DNA of 64,000 nucleotides from Bacillota bacterium (GCA_017557505.1 JAFYYP010000026.1:113948-177947), one strand, 5' to 3'. Counted from the first letter of the stretch, positions 36,612-45,020 are shown. Numbers and translations: made by a program. Notes: generated by a model not told the origin, from the letters alone.

Positions 36612-37802
36612 ATGAATATCGACTATAAAAAAGAGATCGCCGCGCTGCACGATGAGACTATCGCGCTGCGCAGAGATATCCACCAGCATCCGGAACTGGG
36701 CTTCCAGGAAGTGCGCACGTCCGCGCTCGTCGAGGACTATCTGCACAAGCTGGATATCCCCACGAAGCGCATCGCGGGTACGGGCATCGTCGGCGTGCTG
36801 AAGGGCGGAAAGCCCGGCAAGACGGTCATGCTGCGCTGCGAACTGGACGCGCTTCCCATCACCGAAGAAAACGGCCTGCCGTTCTGTTCGGTCAACCCGG
36901 GCGTGATGCACGCCTGCGGCCACGACTGCCACGCCACCGTTTCCATGCAGATCGCGAAGATCCTGGCGGGTCACAGAGAAGAACTGCCGGGAACGGTCGT
37001 ATTCATGTTCCAGCCCGACGAGGAAGGCGCCGGCGCCATGCCCATGATCGAGGGCGGCGCGCTCGAAGACCCGCGGCCAGACGCGATCTTCGGCCTGCAC
37101 GTCTGGTCGCAGTACCCGTTCGGCAAGGTCGCCATGGCACCCGGACCGACGAATGCGTCCAGCTACTACTTCAAGATCACGATCCACGGCAAGGATACGA
37201 GCGGCTATGAACCGGAGAAGGGCGCGAGCCCCATCTCCTGCGCGGCTCACGTGCTGCAGGCCATCGACACGATGCAGGCCATGGAGTACAACACCGTGAA
37301 CGAGCCGACGCTCATTACGGTCGGCATGATCCATGCGGGCAATTACATGATCAATATCCCCGACAAATGCGAGATCGAGGGCTCCATCCGCTGCCTGCAC
37401 GATGGGGAGAAGAGGGTGCACGAGCGCTTTAAGGAGCTCGTCGAGACGACCTGCAAAGCCATGCGCTGCACGGCGGACGTCGAGATCGTCTGCGGCAACA
37501 CGATGCTGACGAACGACGACCACCTGTACGAGCTGGGCAAGAGCGTCGTCGAAGAGACGTTCGGCGCCGACGCGCTGCTGACGAAGGGCGTGCGCGGCAT
37601 GGGCGGCGACGACCTGGCCGAGTTCTTCAACGAGGGCATCCCCGGCCTTTATTACATGATCGGCATGGGCAACCCCGAAAAGGGAACGACCGCGCAGCAC
37701 CACAACAAGGACTTCCTCGTGGACGAGGACATTCTGGACGTTGCGCTCGAACTGCAGATGAAGATGGCCGTGCGCTATCTGGAAGAGAATGCGGAGGCAT
37801 AG
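36612..37802 (+). CDS. M20 family amidohydrolase (N-acyl amino acid hydrolase type)
   Basis: A 396-residue metal-dependent amidohydrolase of the IAA-amino acid/hippurate hydrolase branch. The metal-binding motif HACGHDCHA has Cys102 and His104; DEEGAG holds the catalytic and metal-binding glutamates, and GLHVWSQYPFGKVA is typical. The dimerisation domain is inserted near residues 185-300. AGGAGG precedes the ATG. It would release free amino acids from N-acyl forms. The next gene, an alanine racemase paralogue, begins 3 bases later, so the pair may act on the same class of compound. Confidence 0.92.
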   Translation: MNIDYKKEIAALHDETIALRRDIHQHPELGFQEVRTSALVEDYLHKLDIPTKRIAGTGIVGVLKGGKPGKTVMLRCELDALPITEENGLPFCSVNPGVMHACGHDCHATVSMQIAKILAGHREELPGTVVFMFQPDEEGAGAMPMIEGGALEDPRPDAIFGLHVWSQYPFGKVAMAPGPTNASSYYFKITIHGKDTSGYEPEKGASPISCAAHVLQAIDTMQAMEYNTVNEPTLITVGMIHAGNYMINIPDKCEIEGSIRCLHDGEKRVHERFKELVETTCKAMRCTADVEIVCGNTMLTNDDHLYELGKSVVEETFGADALLTKGVRGMGGDDLAEFFNEGIPGLYYMIGMGNPEKGTTAQHHNKDFLVDEDILDVALELQMKMAVRYLEENAEA

Positions 37803-37805
37803 AAC

Positions 37806-38957
37806 ATGAGATCATCCTGGATCGAAGTGAATCTCGACGCGCTGTATCACAACGCGGTCTATATGAAGAGCCTGCTGTCGCCGGGCTGCCGCTTTCTGGC
37901 GCCGGTGAAGGGAAACGCCTACGGCTTCGGCCTCGTGCCGGTGGCGAAGGTGTTCGCAAAGGCGGGCGCGGAATATTTCGGCGTGGCGATCCCAGAAGAA
38001 GGCAAAGAGCTGCGCGAAGGCGGGCTGACCCAGCCTATCCTGGTCTTCGGAGCGACGTTCTCCGACGACTACGATCTGCTGTTCGACTATGACCTGATCC
38101 CGAACCTCTTCCGCCTGGACCAGGCGAAGGAGCTGAGCGCGCTGGCGGTCGAAAAGGGCAAGACCCTGACCGTCCACCTGAGCGTAGACACAGGCCTGAC
38201 GCGCCTGGGCTTCGACTATACGGACGAGCTGCCCGATATCATTGCGGAGATCTGCAGCCTGCCCGGCCTGAACGTCGAAGGCATCTTCTCCATGCTCGCG
38301 ACGACGGAACTGTATCCCGAAAGGTCGTACTGCGACTGGCAGTTCGGCCGCTTCCTGGCACTGATCGACAAGCTCGAAGCGCGCGGCGTGCACATCCCCA
38401 TCAAGCATCTCTGCGACGGCGGCGGCACGCTTGCCTTCCCCGAGATGCATCTGGACATGGCCCGCCCCGGCACGCCTTTATACGGCATGCTTTCGGGTGA
38501 ACCGCACAGCATGGACGAGCTGCAGGATCCTCTGCTGCCTGCCATCGAGGTCAAGACCCGCCTGGCGAGCATCCGCAGGGTACCCAAAGGCACGAAGGTC
38601 GGCTACGGCGCCACCTGGGAAGCCCAAAAAGAGAGCACGATCGGCGTGCTGCCCCTTGGCTTCGTGGACGGCGTGGCAAGGCTGGCGGCCGGCCGCGGTC
38701 ACGTGCTGGTGCAGGGCATCGAGTGCCCCATCATCGGCCGCGTGTGTATGGACCAGATGATGATCGATCTGAGCAATGTGCCCGAGCCCGTGTTCGGCGA
38801 GGAAGTCGTCGTGATGGGCTGCCAGAACGGCGCGAAGATCGACATCCTGGATGCAGGCGGCTTCGCCCTGACGTCCGATACGGAGTTCTCCTGCCGCCTG
38901 GGCAGACGGCTGCCGATCCGCTACGTCGGCAAGCTGGCAGAGGAATTGGGATACTGA
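37806..38957 (+). CDS. Alanine racemase family protein (third paralogue)
   Basis: A 383-residue fold-type III PLP enzyme. The PLP lysine is K35 in APVKGNAYGFG and the second base is Y267 in VGYGATWEA; GRVCMDQMMIDLS is canonical. The phosphate-binding stretch, usually NSAA, reads DGGG at 204-207, and the usual GYADG reads GFVDG. It is therefore a functional-looking racemase whose substrate may differ from alanine. It is coupled to the M20 hydrolase upstream, and the CCA-adding enzyme starts one base after its stop. Confidence 0.9.
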   Translation: MRSSWIEVNLDALYHNAVYMKSLLSPGCRFLAPVKGNAYGFGLVPVAKVFAKAGAEYFGVAIPEEGKELREGGLTQPILVFGATFSDDYDLLFDYDLIPNLFRLDQAKELSALAVEKGKTLTVHLSVDTGLTRLGFDYTDELPDIIAEICSLPGLNVEGIFSMLATTELYPERSYCDWQFGRFLALIDKLEARGVHIPIKHLCDGGGTLAFPEMHLDMARPGTPLYGMLSGEPHSMDELQDPLLPAIEVKTRLASIRRVPKGTKVGYGATWEAQKESTIGVLPLGFVDGVARLAAGRGHVLVQGIECPIIGRVCMDQMMIDLSNVPEPVFGEEVVVMGCQNGAKIDILDAGGFALTSDTEFSCRLGRRLPIRYVGKLAEELGY

Positions 38958-38958
38958 T

Positions 38959-40347
38959 TTGAAAGAAGCACAGACCCTGCAGGCAGCCCGGCGCATCGCT
39001 GAATTGGCGGCGGAAGCCGGAGGACGCGCGTATTTCGTTGGCGGCTGCGTGCGGGACAAGTACATACAGAAGCTGCAGGGCGGGGAAGGTTCGCTGGAAG
39101 GCGCGAAGGACATCGATATCGAGGTCCACGGCCTGGAGCCGCAGACGCTGTGGGACCTGCTGCAGCAAGTCGGAGAGCCGGCCGCGTTCGGCGAATCGTT
39201 CGGCGTATATTCGCTGCGTCATCTGGGGCTCGACATCGCCATGCCCAGAAAAGAGCATGCCGTCGGACGGGGTCACAGGGACTTCGACGTGAGCGTGGAC
39301 CCGGCAATCGGTCCGAAAGAAGCGTCGCGCCGGCGCGACTTTACCGTGAACGCCCTGATGGAAGACGTGCTGACGGGCGAACTGCTGGATTGCTGGGGCG
39401 GCCTGGACGACTTGAATGCAAAGGTGCTGCGCCATGTGGACGACAACAGCTTTCCCGAAGATCCGCTGCGTGTGCTGCGGGCAGCGCAGTTTGCCGCACG
39501 GCTGCAGTTTACGGTCGCACAGGAGACGATCGAACTGTGCAAGGACATCGACCTTTCGGCTCTTTCGAAAGAGCGGGTGGAAGGAGAACTGAAAAAGGCT
39601 CTTTTGCAGAGCGACAAGCCCTCGGTATTCTTCGAAGTGCTGCGCGAGATGGGTCAGCTCTGTCCCTGGTTCGCGGAACTCGAGCCTCTGGTTGGCCTCG
39701 AACAGGACCCGCACTACCACCCGGAGGGCGACGTCTGGGTGCATACGATGGAGGTGCTGGACCGGGCGGCCGCGCGCAGGGAGAAAGCCGAGAACTCCTA
39801 CGGTTTTCTGCTGCTGGCGCTGTGTCACGATCTGGGCAAGATCACGACGTCGGAACGCTCGGAAAAGGACTGCCGCATCCATTCTTACGGTCACGAAACG
39901 GAAGGGCTGCCGCTGGTCGAATCCCTGCTGCAGCGCGTATGCTGCGAGAGCGAGGTACGGTCCTACGTGCGCAATATGGTGCCCCTGCACATGAGGCCCA
40001 ACGTGGCGGCGTACGCGAGGCCTTCCGTCAAGTCAACGAACCACCTGTTCGACGAGGCGGCAAGTCCGCTGGATCTCATCTGGTTCGCGGAGGCAGACCG
40101 GCCCGAATTTGCAGGCAAAGACGCGTTCCAGGGCGATACGGCTTTTCTGCTGGAACGGCTTCAGATCTATAAAGAAACCATGGCAAAACCGTATGTAATG
40201 GGCAAGGACCTGATCGAAGCGGGGCTCACCCCCGGAGAATCGTTCTCCCAGCTGCTCGCCTACGCGCACAAGCTGCGGCTGGCGGGCATCGAGAAGGAAT
40301 CCGCGCTTAAACAGACGCTGGCATATGCGAGAAAAACAGGAGGATGA
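38959..40347 (+). CDS. cca: CCA-adding tRNA nucleotidyltransferase with HD domain
   Basis: A 462-residue nucleotidyltransferase. VGGCVRDKYI is the nucleotide-binding motif, DIDIEVHG the catalytic acidic pair, and RRRDFTVNALMED a family signature; an RNA-binding domain and a C-terminal HD phosphohydrolase domain (HTMEVLDRAA, LCHDLGKITT) follow. The start is read as TTG at 38959, just after the upstream stop, as no ATG precedes the catalytic region. It repairs or adds the tRNA 3' CCA; poly(A) polymerase activity is an alternative. The encoded CCA of the tRNA-Thr nearby suggests that repair is its main job. Confidence 0.9.
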   Translation: MKEAQTLQAARRIAELAAEAGGRAYFVGGCVRDKYIQKLQGGEGSLEGAKDIDIEVHGLEPQTLWDLLQQVGEPAAFGESFGVYSLRHLGLDIAMPRKEHAVGRGHRDFDVSVDPAIGPKEASRRRDFTVNALMEDVLTGELLDCWGGLDDLNAKVLRHVDDNSFPEDPLRVLRAAQFAARLQFTVAQETIELCKDIDLSALSKERVEGELKKALLQSDKPSVFFEVLREMGQLCPWFAELEPLVGLEQDPHYHPEGDVWVHTMEVLDRAAARREKAENSYGFLLLALCHDLGKITTSERSEKDCRIHSYGHETEGLPLVESLLQRVCCESEVRSYVRNMVPLHMRPNVAAYARPSVKSTNHLFDEAASPLDLIWFAEADRPEFAGKDAFQGDTAFLLERLQIYKETMAKPYVMGKDLIEAGLTPGESFSQLLAYAHKLRLAGIEKESALKQTLAYARKTGG

Positions 40348-40349
40348 CC

Positions 40350-40871
40350 ATGAGCAATTTCATCGATTTCGACAAGGCAAAGGAAGTCCTGGGCGGCTAT
40401 ACCGCGCAGGCGCAGGAGATGCTGAAGGACACCACGAAGGTCGAGGACGCCCTGCAGTCGCTGGAAAAGAAGATGAAGGAGATCCCGACCGTGGGCGAGG
40501 GCCTGTCCAAGCTGCCCCTGATGATCTCCATGATCCGCGGCTACATCACAAAGGAATACACGGACGTTTCGCCGAAGGTGATCGCGTCCATGCTGTGTGC
40601 CGTGCTGTACCTGCTGACCGGCAAGGACCTGATCCGCGACAACATCCCGGTGGTCGGCTATCTGGATGACATCGCGGTCGTTGCGGCTGCGTTCAAGCTG
40701 TCCGAGAACGAACTGGCAGCCTACGAGCAGTGGAGAACCGCCAAGGTAGCGGCTTCGGCAGAGCCGGCGGTCGAGGCGGCGGAACCGGTCGTACGCCAGG
40801 TCACCGAAGCGGCGGATGAGTCCGCGGAAGCGATCGAAGCGATGCTCGACAACGCGCCTTCGGAAGCATAA
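40350..40871 (+). CDS. DUF1232 (YkvA-like) membrane protein
   Basis: A 173-residue protein with the DUF1232 core, residues about 60-110 (ISMIRGYITKEYTDVSPKVIASML, LIRDNIPVVGYLDDIAVVAAA), including the conserved D-L-I-P-V-x-G-x-x-D-D pattern. The N-terminal half is helical and charged; the C-terminal 45 residues are rich in Ala and Glu. ATG at 40350 is 6 bases after AGGAGG (40338-40343); another ATG at 40344 would directly abut that site. The family function is unknown. Confidence 0.85.
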   Translation: MSNFIDFDKAKEVLGGYTAQAQEMLKDTTKVEDALQSLEKKMKEIPTVGEGLSKLPLMISMIRGYITKEYTDVSPKVIASMLCAVLYLLTGKDLIRDNIPVVGYLDDIAVVAAAFKLSENELAAYEQWRTAKVAASAEPAVEAAEPVVRQVTEAADESAEAIEAMLDNAPSEA

Positions 40872-40883
40872 GCAGGAGAAAGC

Positions 40884-41603
40884 ATGACAGAGAAGAAGAG
40901 CGTCTTCGCGCAAGCGGAGGAGATGCTCGAGACCCGCATCAAGGAGATCGCTCCGGCAGGCAGCGATACGGAAGAGCGCTGGAAGAAGGTCTTAGATCTG
41001 TGGAGGTCGCCCAAACTCGGACGCCCTCTGCATTATGACGTCCTGCCGGACGGACTGCCCTGCACGGACGAGCTTTGCATTGTCGTTTTAGGCTTCGAAC
41101 TGGAGCCGGACGGAACGATGCAGGAAGAGCTGATCGGCCGCCTGGAAGCTGCCCGCCGCAGCGCGCTGAAATATCCGGAGGCGTACGTCGTATGTACAGG
41201 CGGAGGCACCGCAGCCGAGAACAGAGCCGCTACGGAGGCCGGACAGATGGCCAAATGGCTCGAGGCGCACGGGATAGCCAAAGAGAGGATCATCGTCGAG
41301 GACCGTTCCGTCACCACCACGCAGAACGCGGTCTTTACGTACGACATCCTGGTTTCCCGCTGTCCGCAGGTGAAAAGCCTCGCCATCGTCTCGAGCGACT
41401 ATCATATCGCGACAGGAGAACTGCTGTTCCGTGCGGAAGCGATCCTCTGGGCAAAGAACCCGGAAGAAGAACTGAAAGTGATCTCGAACGCCGCATACAA
41501 GGGGTATTTCCGCTACCTCTCGCCTATGTTCAAGGCAGGCGCGCTCATGGAACTGTCCGGCGATGCAAGAACCGCCTTCGATATTTATTCCGGCCACTAT
41601 TAG
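40884..41603 (+). CDS. YdcF/ElyC family protein (DUF218), cytoplasmic type
   Basis: A 239-residue DUF218 protein. CIVVLGFELEPDGTMQEELIGRLEAA, VVCTGGGTAAENRAATEA, VEDRSVTTTQNAVF and VSSDYHIATGELLFRA follow the family pattern of nucleotide-like binding loops. No membrane segment is seen, unlike the second YdcF protein at 47661. Members influence envelope metabolism in other bacteria, but the biochemical role is not settled. A terminator follows 20 bases downstream. Confidence 0.85.
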   Translation: MTEKKSVFAQAEEMLETRIKEIAPAGSDTEERWKKVLDLWRSPKLGRPLHYDVLPDGLPCTDELCIVVLGFELEPDGTMQEELIGRLEAARRSALKYPEAYVVCTGGGTAAENRAATEAGQMAKWLEAHGIAKERIIVEDRSVTTTQNAVFTYDILVSRCPQVKSLAIVSSDYHIATGELLFRAEAILWAKNPEEELKVISNAAYKGYFRYLSPMFKAGALMELSGDARTAFDIYSGHY

Positions 41604-41621
41604 TTAGAAAGATGCAATAAC

Positions 41622-41660
41622 AAAAGAGCACGGTTTAATGCCGTGCTCTTGTTTATTTTT
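41622..41660. terminator. Bidirectional terminator
   Basis: A 10-bp perfect stem AAGAGCACGG (41624-41633) with CCGTGCTCTT (41641-41650) and loop TTTAATG is flanked by an A-rich left side and T-rich right side. It lies between two convergent genes. Confidence 0.9.
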
Positions 41661-41669
41661 GGGGTCATT

Positions 41670-42188
41670 CTATTGCATCACGTGGACGTCTTTCAGGTCC
41701 GGCGCGCCGAGCGGGATGGACGTGTCGCTCTTCCACCAGGTAGTTTCCGGGTCAACGCTGAAGACGATGCGCTGACCGTCGAGGTCTTCCGGTATGCCCG
41801 CGTCATCAACAGAGAACATTTCGACGGTGGAAGTATACGGTCCGTCGACGCTCTGGAAGGTGGCTTCCTGCGGTTCGTCCAGCACGATGATCCGGTAGAC
41901 TTGCGATTTATCGGTCCATTCGGCGTTGTAGTCGGGGAAACCCTGCAGTTCGACAGTCGCCTCGTAGTTGTAGGTCGCGATTTCGCCGGTGAACACGATG
42001 CGACCTTCGGCTTCTTCGGCCTCGCGGAATGCTTCGATGGCCTCTTCGCTTGTCTCTTCCGGTTCTTCCACAGCGGGTTCCGGCTCTTCTGCCTGCTGTA
42101 TTTTAGAACTGCTGCAGGCGTTTGCGCCGATGAGCAAAAGTGCCATGGCCGCGATCAAAAAGGTCTTTGTGATTTTACGGTCCTTCAT
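41670..42188 (-). CDS. Predicted lipoprotein of unknown function
   Basis: A 172-residue secreted protein. A basic N-terminus and hydrophobic segment end in GANAC, which places the lipid-modified cysteine at C25. A Glu/Pro-rich spacer (residues about 33-60) leads to a small domain, residues 65-172, that may be beta-rich and has no family I recognise. GGAGG precedes the start at 11 bases. It has its own extended -10 and is divergent from the NUDIX gene. Confidence 0.75.
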   Translation of the reverse strand: MKDRKITKTFLIAAMALLLIGANACSSSKIQQAEEPEPAVEEPEETSEEAIEAFREAEEAEGRIVFTGEIATYNYEATVELQGFPDYNAEWTDKSQVYRIIVLDEPQEATFQSVDGPYTSTVEMFSVDDAGIPEDLDGQRIVFSVDPETTWWKSDTSIPLGAPDLKDVHVMQ

Positions 42189-42220
42189 TCTCTTCGTGTC
42201 CTCCGGGATTCGTCTTTCCT

Positions 42221-42229
42221 ATTTTATCA
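42221..42229 (-). promoter_or_regulatory. Extended -10 promoter TGATAAAAT for the lipoprotein gene
   Basis: Read on the minus strand, TG-A-TAAAAT lies 33 bases before the start codon. TTGACG is present upstream at only 14 bases spacing, too short for a normal -35. Confidence 0.5.
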
Positions 42230-42250
42230 CATTCGCGGCGCGTCAAAGTA

Positions 42251-42259
42251 TGCTAAAAT
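42251..42259 (+). promoter_or_regulatory. Extended -10 promoter TGCTAAAAT for the NUDIX gene
   Basis: TG-C-TAAAAT lies 25 bases before the start codon, back to back with the minus-strand promoter of the lipoprotein gene. Confidence 0.5.
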
Positions 42260-42283
42260 TGTTCTGTAAGGAAGGTTTGCAAG

Positions 42284-42817
42284 ATGGCGCAGCAGAAAAA
42301 AGAAGTGATCGACCTTTACACAGTAGACCGCATCCCCACGGGGGAGACGATCTTCCGCGGCGAAGCGCACGCGGAAGATCGGTACCGCATGGTCGTGCAC
42401 GTGTGCGTGTTCAATTCGAAAGGCGAAATGCTGATCCAGAAGCGCCAGGACGACATCGTGCGCTGGCCCGGCTACTGGGATATCAGCATGGGCGGCGGCG
42501 CGTCCGCCGGTGACACGAGCAGGGCGGCTGCGCAGAGGGAACTGGCGGAAGAACTGGGCTTGTCCGTCGATTTTACGGACATCCGGCCCGTCCTGACGGT
42601 CAATTTCCACGACGGATTCGACGATTTCTATGTGCTGCAGATGGACGTGGACCTCGAAACTCTATGCCTGCAGGAAGAAGAGGTCGCAACGGTCCGCTGG
42701 GCAACGCAGGCTGAGATCGAGGCCATGATAGCCGACGGAAGCTTCATTCCATATCAGAAAGGACTTCTCGACTATCTGTTCTTCGCCCGCGGCGGCAAGA
42801 GCACGTGGAATCTGTGA
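42284..42817 (+). CDS. NUDIX hydrolase (isopentenyl-diphosphate isomerase-like)
   Basis: A 177-residue NUDIX protein. The Nudix box is visible as GGASAGDTSRAAAQRELAEE plus LGL, with Asp in place of the first conserved Glu, so its catalytic efficiency or metal binding may differ. The early RMVVHVCVFNSKGEMLIQKR and WDISMGG resemble the IPP-isomerase/YfcD-like branch. The substrate is unknown. AAGGAAGG precedes the ATG. It is followed 21 bases later by the EFR1-type gene. Confidence 0.87.
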   Translation: MAQQKKEVIDLYTVDRIPTGETIFRGEAHAEDRYRMVVHVCVFNSKGEMLIQKRQDDIVRWPGYWDISMGGGASAGDTSRAAAQRELAEELGLSVDFTDIRPVLTVNFHDGFDDFYVLQMDVDLETLCLQEEEVATVRWATQAEIEAMIADGSFIPYQKGLLDYLFFARGGKSTWNL

Positions 42818-42838
42818 GAGGATAAGGAGGAACGACTC

Positions 42839-43621
42839 ATGAGTGAAAATATCATCTATTGCTATTCCGGAGCAGGCCATTGCCTGGATATGGCGAAAAC
42901 GATCGCGAAAGGGCTCGGGGATACCGACATCGTGATGATGCGCAGTTTTCCCGCGAAGACGGACGCGACCGAAGCGAAGCGCGTCGGCTTTATCTTCTCC
43001 TGCATGGCAGGCGGACTGCCCGGCGACGTGGAGAGTTACGTGAAAGCGATCCAGATCGCTCCGGGCACTTATACGTTCGCGGTGGAGCAGTACGCGGGCT
43101 ATCTCGGCTGCGGTCTGCGCAAGATCGACGAGATCGTACCGCTGAACTACTGGGCGGGTGTTTCCAATCATTCGACCGCCATCTGGCTGATGCCGCATAC
43201 GCTTACGCTTGCGCCGAAATCGCTGGACAAGGCGCAGCAGCGCGTCGATAAGAAGGCGGCGAAGCTCGTTACGGACGTTCTCGCAGGCAAGCGCAGCGAG
43301 AGAAGACCGTCCAAGGCAAAGCCGTTCGAACTCATGAGCAAGGGACTGGGTCAGTCGCACGCCAGAAGGGTCGGCAAGTTCGCGGCGGACGATACCTGCA
43401 ACGGCTGCGGCCTGTGCGCGTCGCTGTGCCCGCGCGGCAACATCCGCATCGAAGGCGGCAAGCCCGTCTTCGGCAGCAACTGCATGGGCTGCTTAAGCTG
43501 CGTGCAGCTGTGCCCTGAGGCCGCGCTGAACATCGGCAATATCACGAAGAAGCGCGCCCGCATCCCCGATAAAAACGTGAGCGCTGCAGAACTGATGGAG
43601 AAGATCATCCACATCGAATAG
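42839..43621 (+). CDS. EFR1-type flavodoxin-ferredoxin protein
   Basis: A 260-residue electron-transfer protein. The N-terminal half is flavodoxin-like (YCYSGAGHCLDMAKTIAKGL for the FMN phosphate loop, FIFSCMAGGLPGDVESYV). The C-terminal half has two 4Fe-4S motifs, CNGCGLCASLCPRGNI and CMGCLSCVQLCPEAAL. Such fusions are common in anaerobic Firmicutes and are thought to pass low-potential electrons to partner oxidoreductases; the partner here is not evident. AAGGAGG lies 10 bases before the ATG. Confidence 0.92.
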   Translation: MSENIIYCYSGAGHCLDMAKTIAKGLGDTDIVMMRSFPAKTDATEAKRVGFIFSCMAGGLPGDVESYVKAIQIAPGTYTFAVEQYAGYLGCGLRKIDEIVPLNYWAGVSNHSTAIWLMPHTLTLAPKSLDKAQQRVDKKAAKLVTDVLAGKRSERRPSKAKPFELMSKGLGQSHARRVGKFAADDTCNGCGLCASLCPRGNIRIEGGKPVFGSNCMGCLSCVQLCPEAALNIGNITKKRARIPDKNVSAAELMEKIIHIE

Positions 43622-43651
43622 GTAAAGATCGCGGAGCCTGAGGAAAGCTTT

Positions 43652-44563
43652 ATGAAACAGGAAGGATACGTTTTCATATCCCATTCGCATCAGGACATCG
43701 AAAAAGTCCGGCAGATCCGCAACGCGATGGAAGTAGAGGGTTTCGAACCGCTGTGCTTCTATTTGAAGTGCCTGACGGACGAAGATGAGATCGAGGGGTT
43801 GATCAAACGGGAGATCGACGCGCGGGAATGGTTCGTGTACGTCGACAGCCCGAACTCCAGGGCGTCTGCGTGGGTCGCAAAGGAACGCGACTATATTTCC
43901 TCGCTGGATTCCAAGCAGATCGTTACGATCGATCTCGACAGAGAAACGGACATGCAGGCGGTGGCCCGCAAACTGGTCCGCGGTTTGCGTGTATTGATCC
44001 TGTGCGGGTCAGCGGACGAGGAACTGGCGAAGCGTCTGCAGGAATGCTTTATCGAGAAGGACATGCAGGCATTCCTGAACGGCGATGCAGGAAAGACCGC
44101 GGCGGACTGCAGCTGCGTGCTGGTACTTTTAAGCGAGGCGAGCGACAAAAGCGCAGCGCTCGAGCAGAGCGTTTCCGAAGCGGCAAAAGCAGACCCTGCT
44201 TTCATTTCGCTGCTCGTTGACGACCCGGAGCCTTCGGGGCGCTGGGACGATCTGCTGGAGCAAAGCAAGGCCAGACATTATCTTTCCAAGGAATCTTCGA
44301 AACGCAAACTGGAAGAGATCGTCCGCAGGGTCGAAACCGATATCACGCATGATCTGCGCAAGGCTTTTGCCGATGCCCGCAGCCACAGCGAGGTGGAGTC
44401 GTATTATCTGCAGAACCGGGATGATCCTGAAGCAGCGAAACTTGCGCAGGAAGCGCAGGACCGTCTGGACGACGAGCAGCGGATGAAGGAAGATCTCCGG
44501 GAAGCCGTCGAGAACGGAACGATGCAGCTGACGGACGAACTGAAGAAGTTCCTGGAAAGTTGA
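43652..44563 (+). CDS. TIR-domain protein with a degenerate second TIR-like half
   Basis: A 303-residue soluble protein. Residues 5-110 form a TIR domain: YVFISHSHQD is strand A and its loop, and SPNSRASAWVAKERD has the SxWVxxE pattern with E78 as the predicted NAD-cleaving glutamate. Residues 112-220 appear to repeat the fold (RVLILCGSADEELAKRL, CVLVLLSEASDKSAALEQS) but Ser173 stands where the glutamate should be. The last 80 residues are helical and charged, with no recognised effector or sensor. TIR proteins in bacteria often act in phage defence by destroying NAD or making signal nucleotides, but stand-alone ones may serve other roles. It ends one base before a possible GTG of the next gene. 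Confidence 0.8.
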   Translation: MKQEGYVFISHSHQDIEKVRQIRNAMEVEGFEPLCFYLKCLTDEDEIEGLIKREIDAREWFVYVDSPNSRASAWVAKERDYISSLDSKQIVTIDLDRETDMQAVARKLVRGLRVLILCGSADEELAKRLQECFIEKDMQAFLNGDAGKTAADCSCVLVLLSEASDKSAALEQSVSEAAKADPAFISLLVDDPEPSGRWDDLLEQSKARHYLSKESSKRKLEEIVRRVETDITHDLRKAFADARSHSEVESYYLQNRDDPEAAKLAQEAQDRLDDEQRMKEDLREAVENGTMQLTDELKKFLES

Positions 44564-44573
44564 GGTGATGCAG

Positions 44574-45020
44574 ATGACGAAGATCCTATTCATCTGTCAC
44601 GGCAACATCTGCCGGTCGACTATGGCCCAGTACGTATTTCAGGATATGGTGGAATGCGCGGGCAGAGCGCACGAATTCGAGATCGATTCGGCAGGTACGA
44701 GCCGCGAGGAGATCGGCAACGACGTCGACTACCGCACGCGGCGCAAGCTCGAGGCAGAGGGCATCCGGTGCGGCCATCATAAGGCCCGCCAGGTGACCCG
44801 CGCAGACTACGAGTATTACGACTGGCTTATGCTCATGGACAGCGAGAACCTGCGCGGCATCCGCCGCCTCCTGCCGGAAGACCCGGAAGGCAAGATCCGG
44901 CTGCTGCTGGACTGGACGGATCATCCGCGGGATATCGCTGATCCCTGGTATACGTGGAATTTCGACCAGGCATACGAAGAAATTAAAGAAGGCTGTCAGG
45001 CATTGCTGGCAGCGTTGTGA
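44574..45020 (+). CDS. Low molecular weight protein-tyrosine phosphatase
   Basis: A 148-residue phosphatase. The P-loop CHGNICRS has the nucleophile C8 and R14, and the general-acid motif appears as DPWYTWNFDQ near the C-terminus. ATG at 44574 is preceded by GAGGTGA; earlier in-frame starts at 44565 and 44568 overlap that site. It lies 10 bases after the TIR gene on the same strand and may share its message. Arsenate reductase activity is possible in this fold but the DPWY-type acid favours a tyrosine phosphatase. Confidence 0.93.
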   Translation: MTKILFICHGNICRSTMAQYVFQDMVECAGRAHEFEIDSAGTSREEIGNDVDYRTRRKLEAEGIRCGHHKARQVTRADYEYYDWLMLMDSENLRGIRRLLPEDPEGKIRLLLDWTDHPRDIADPWYTWNFDQAYEEIKEGCQALLAAL

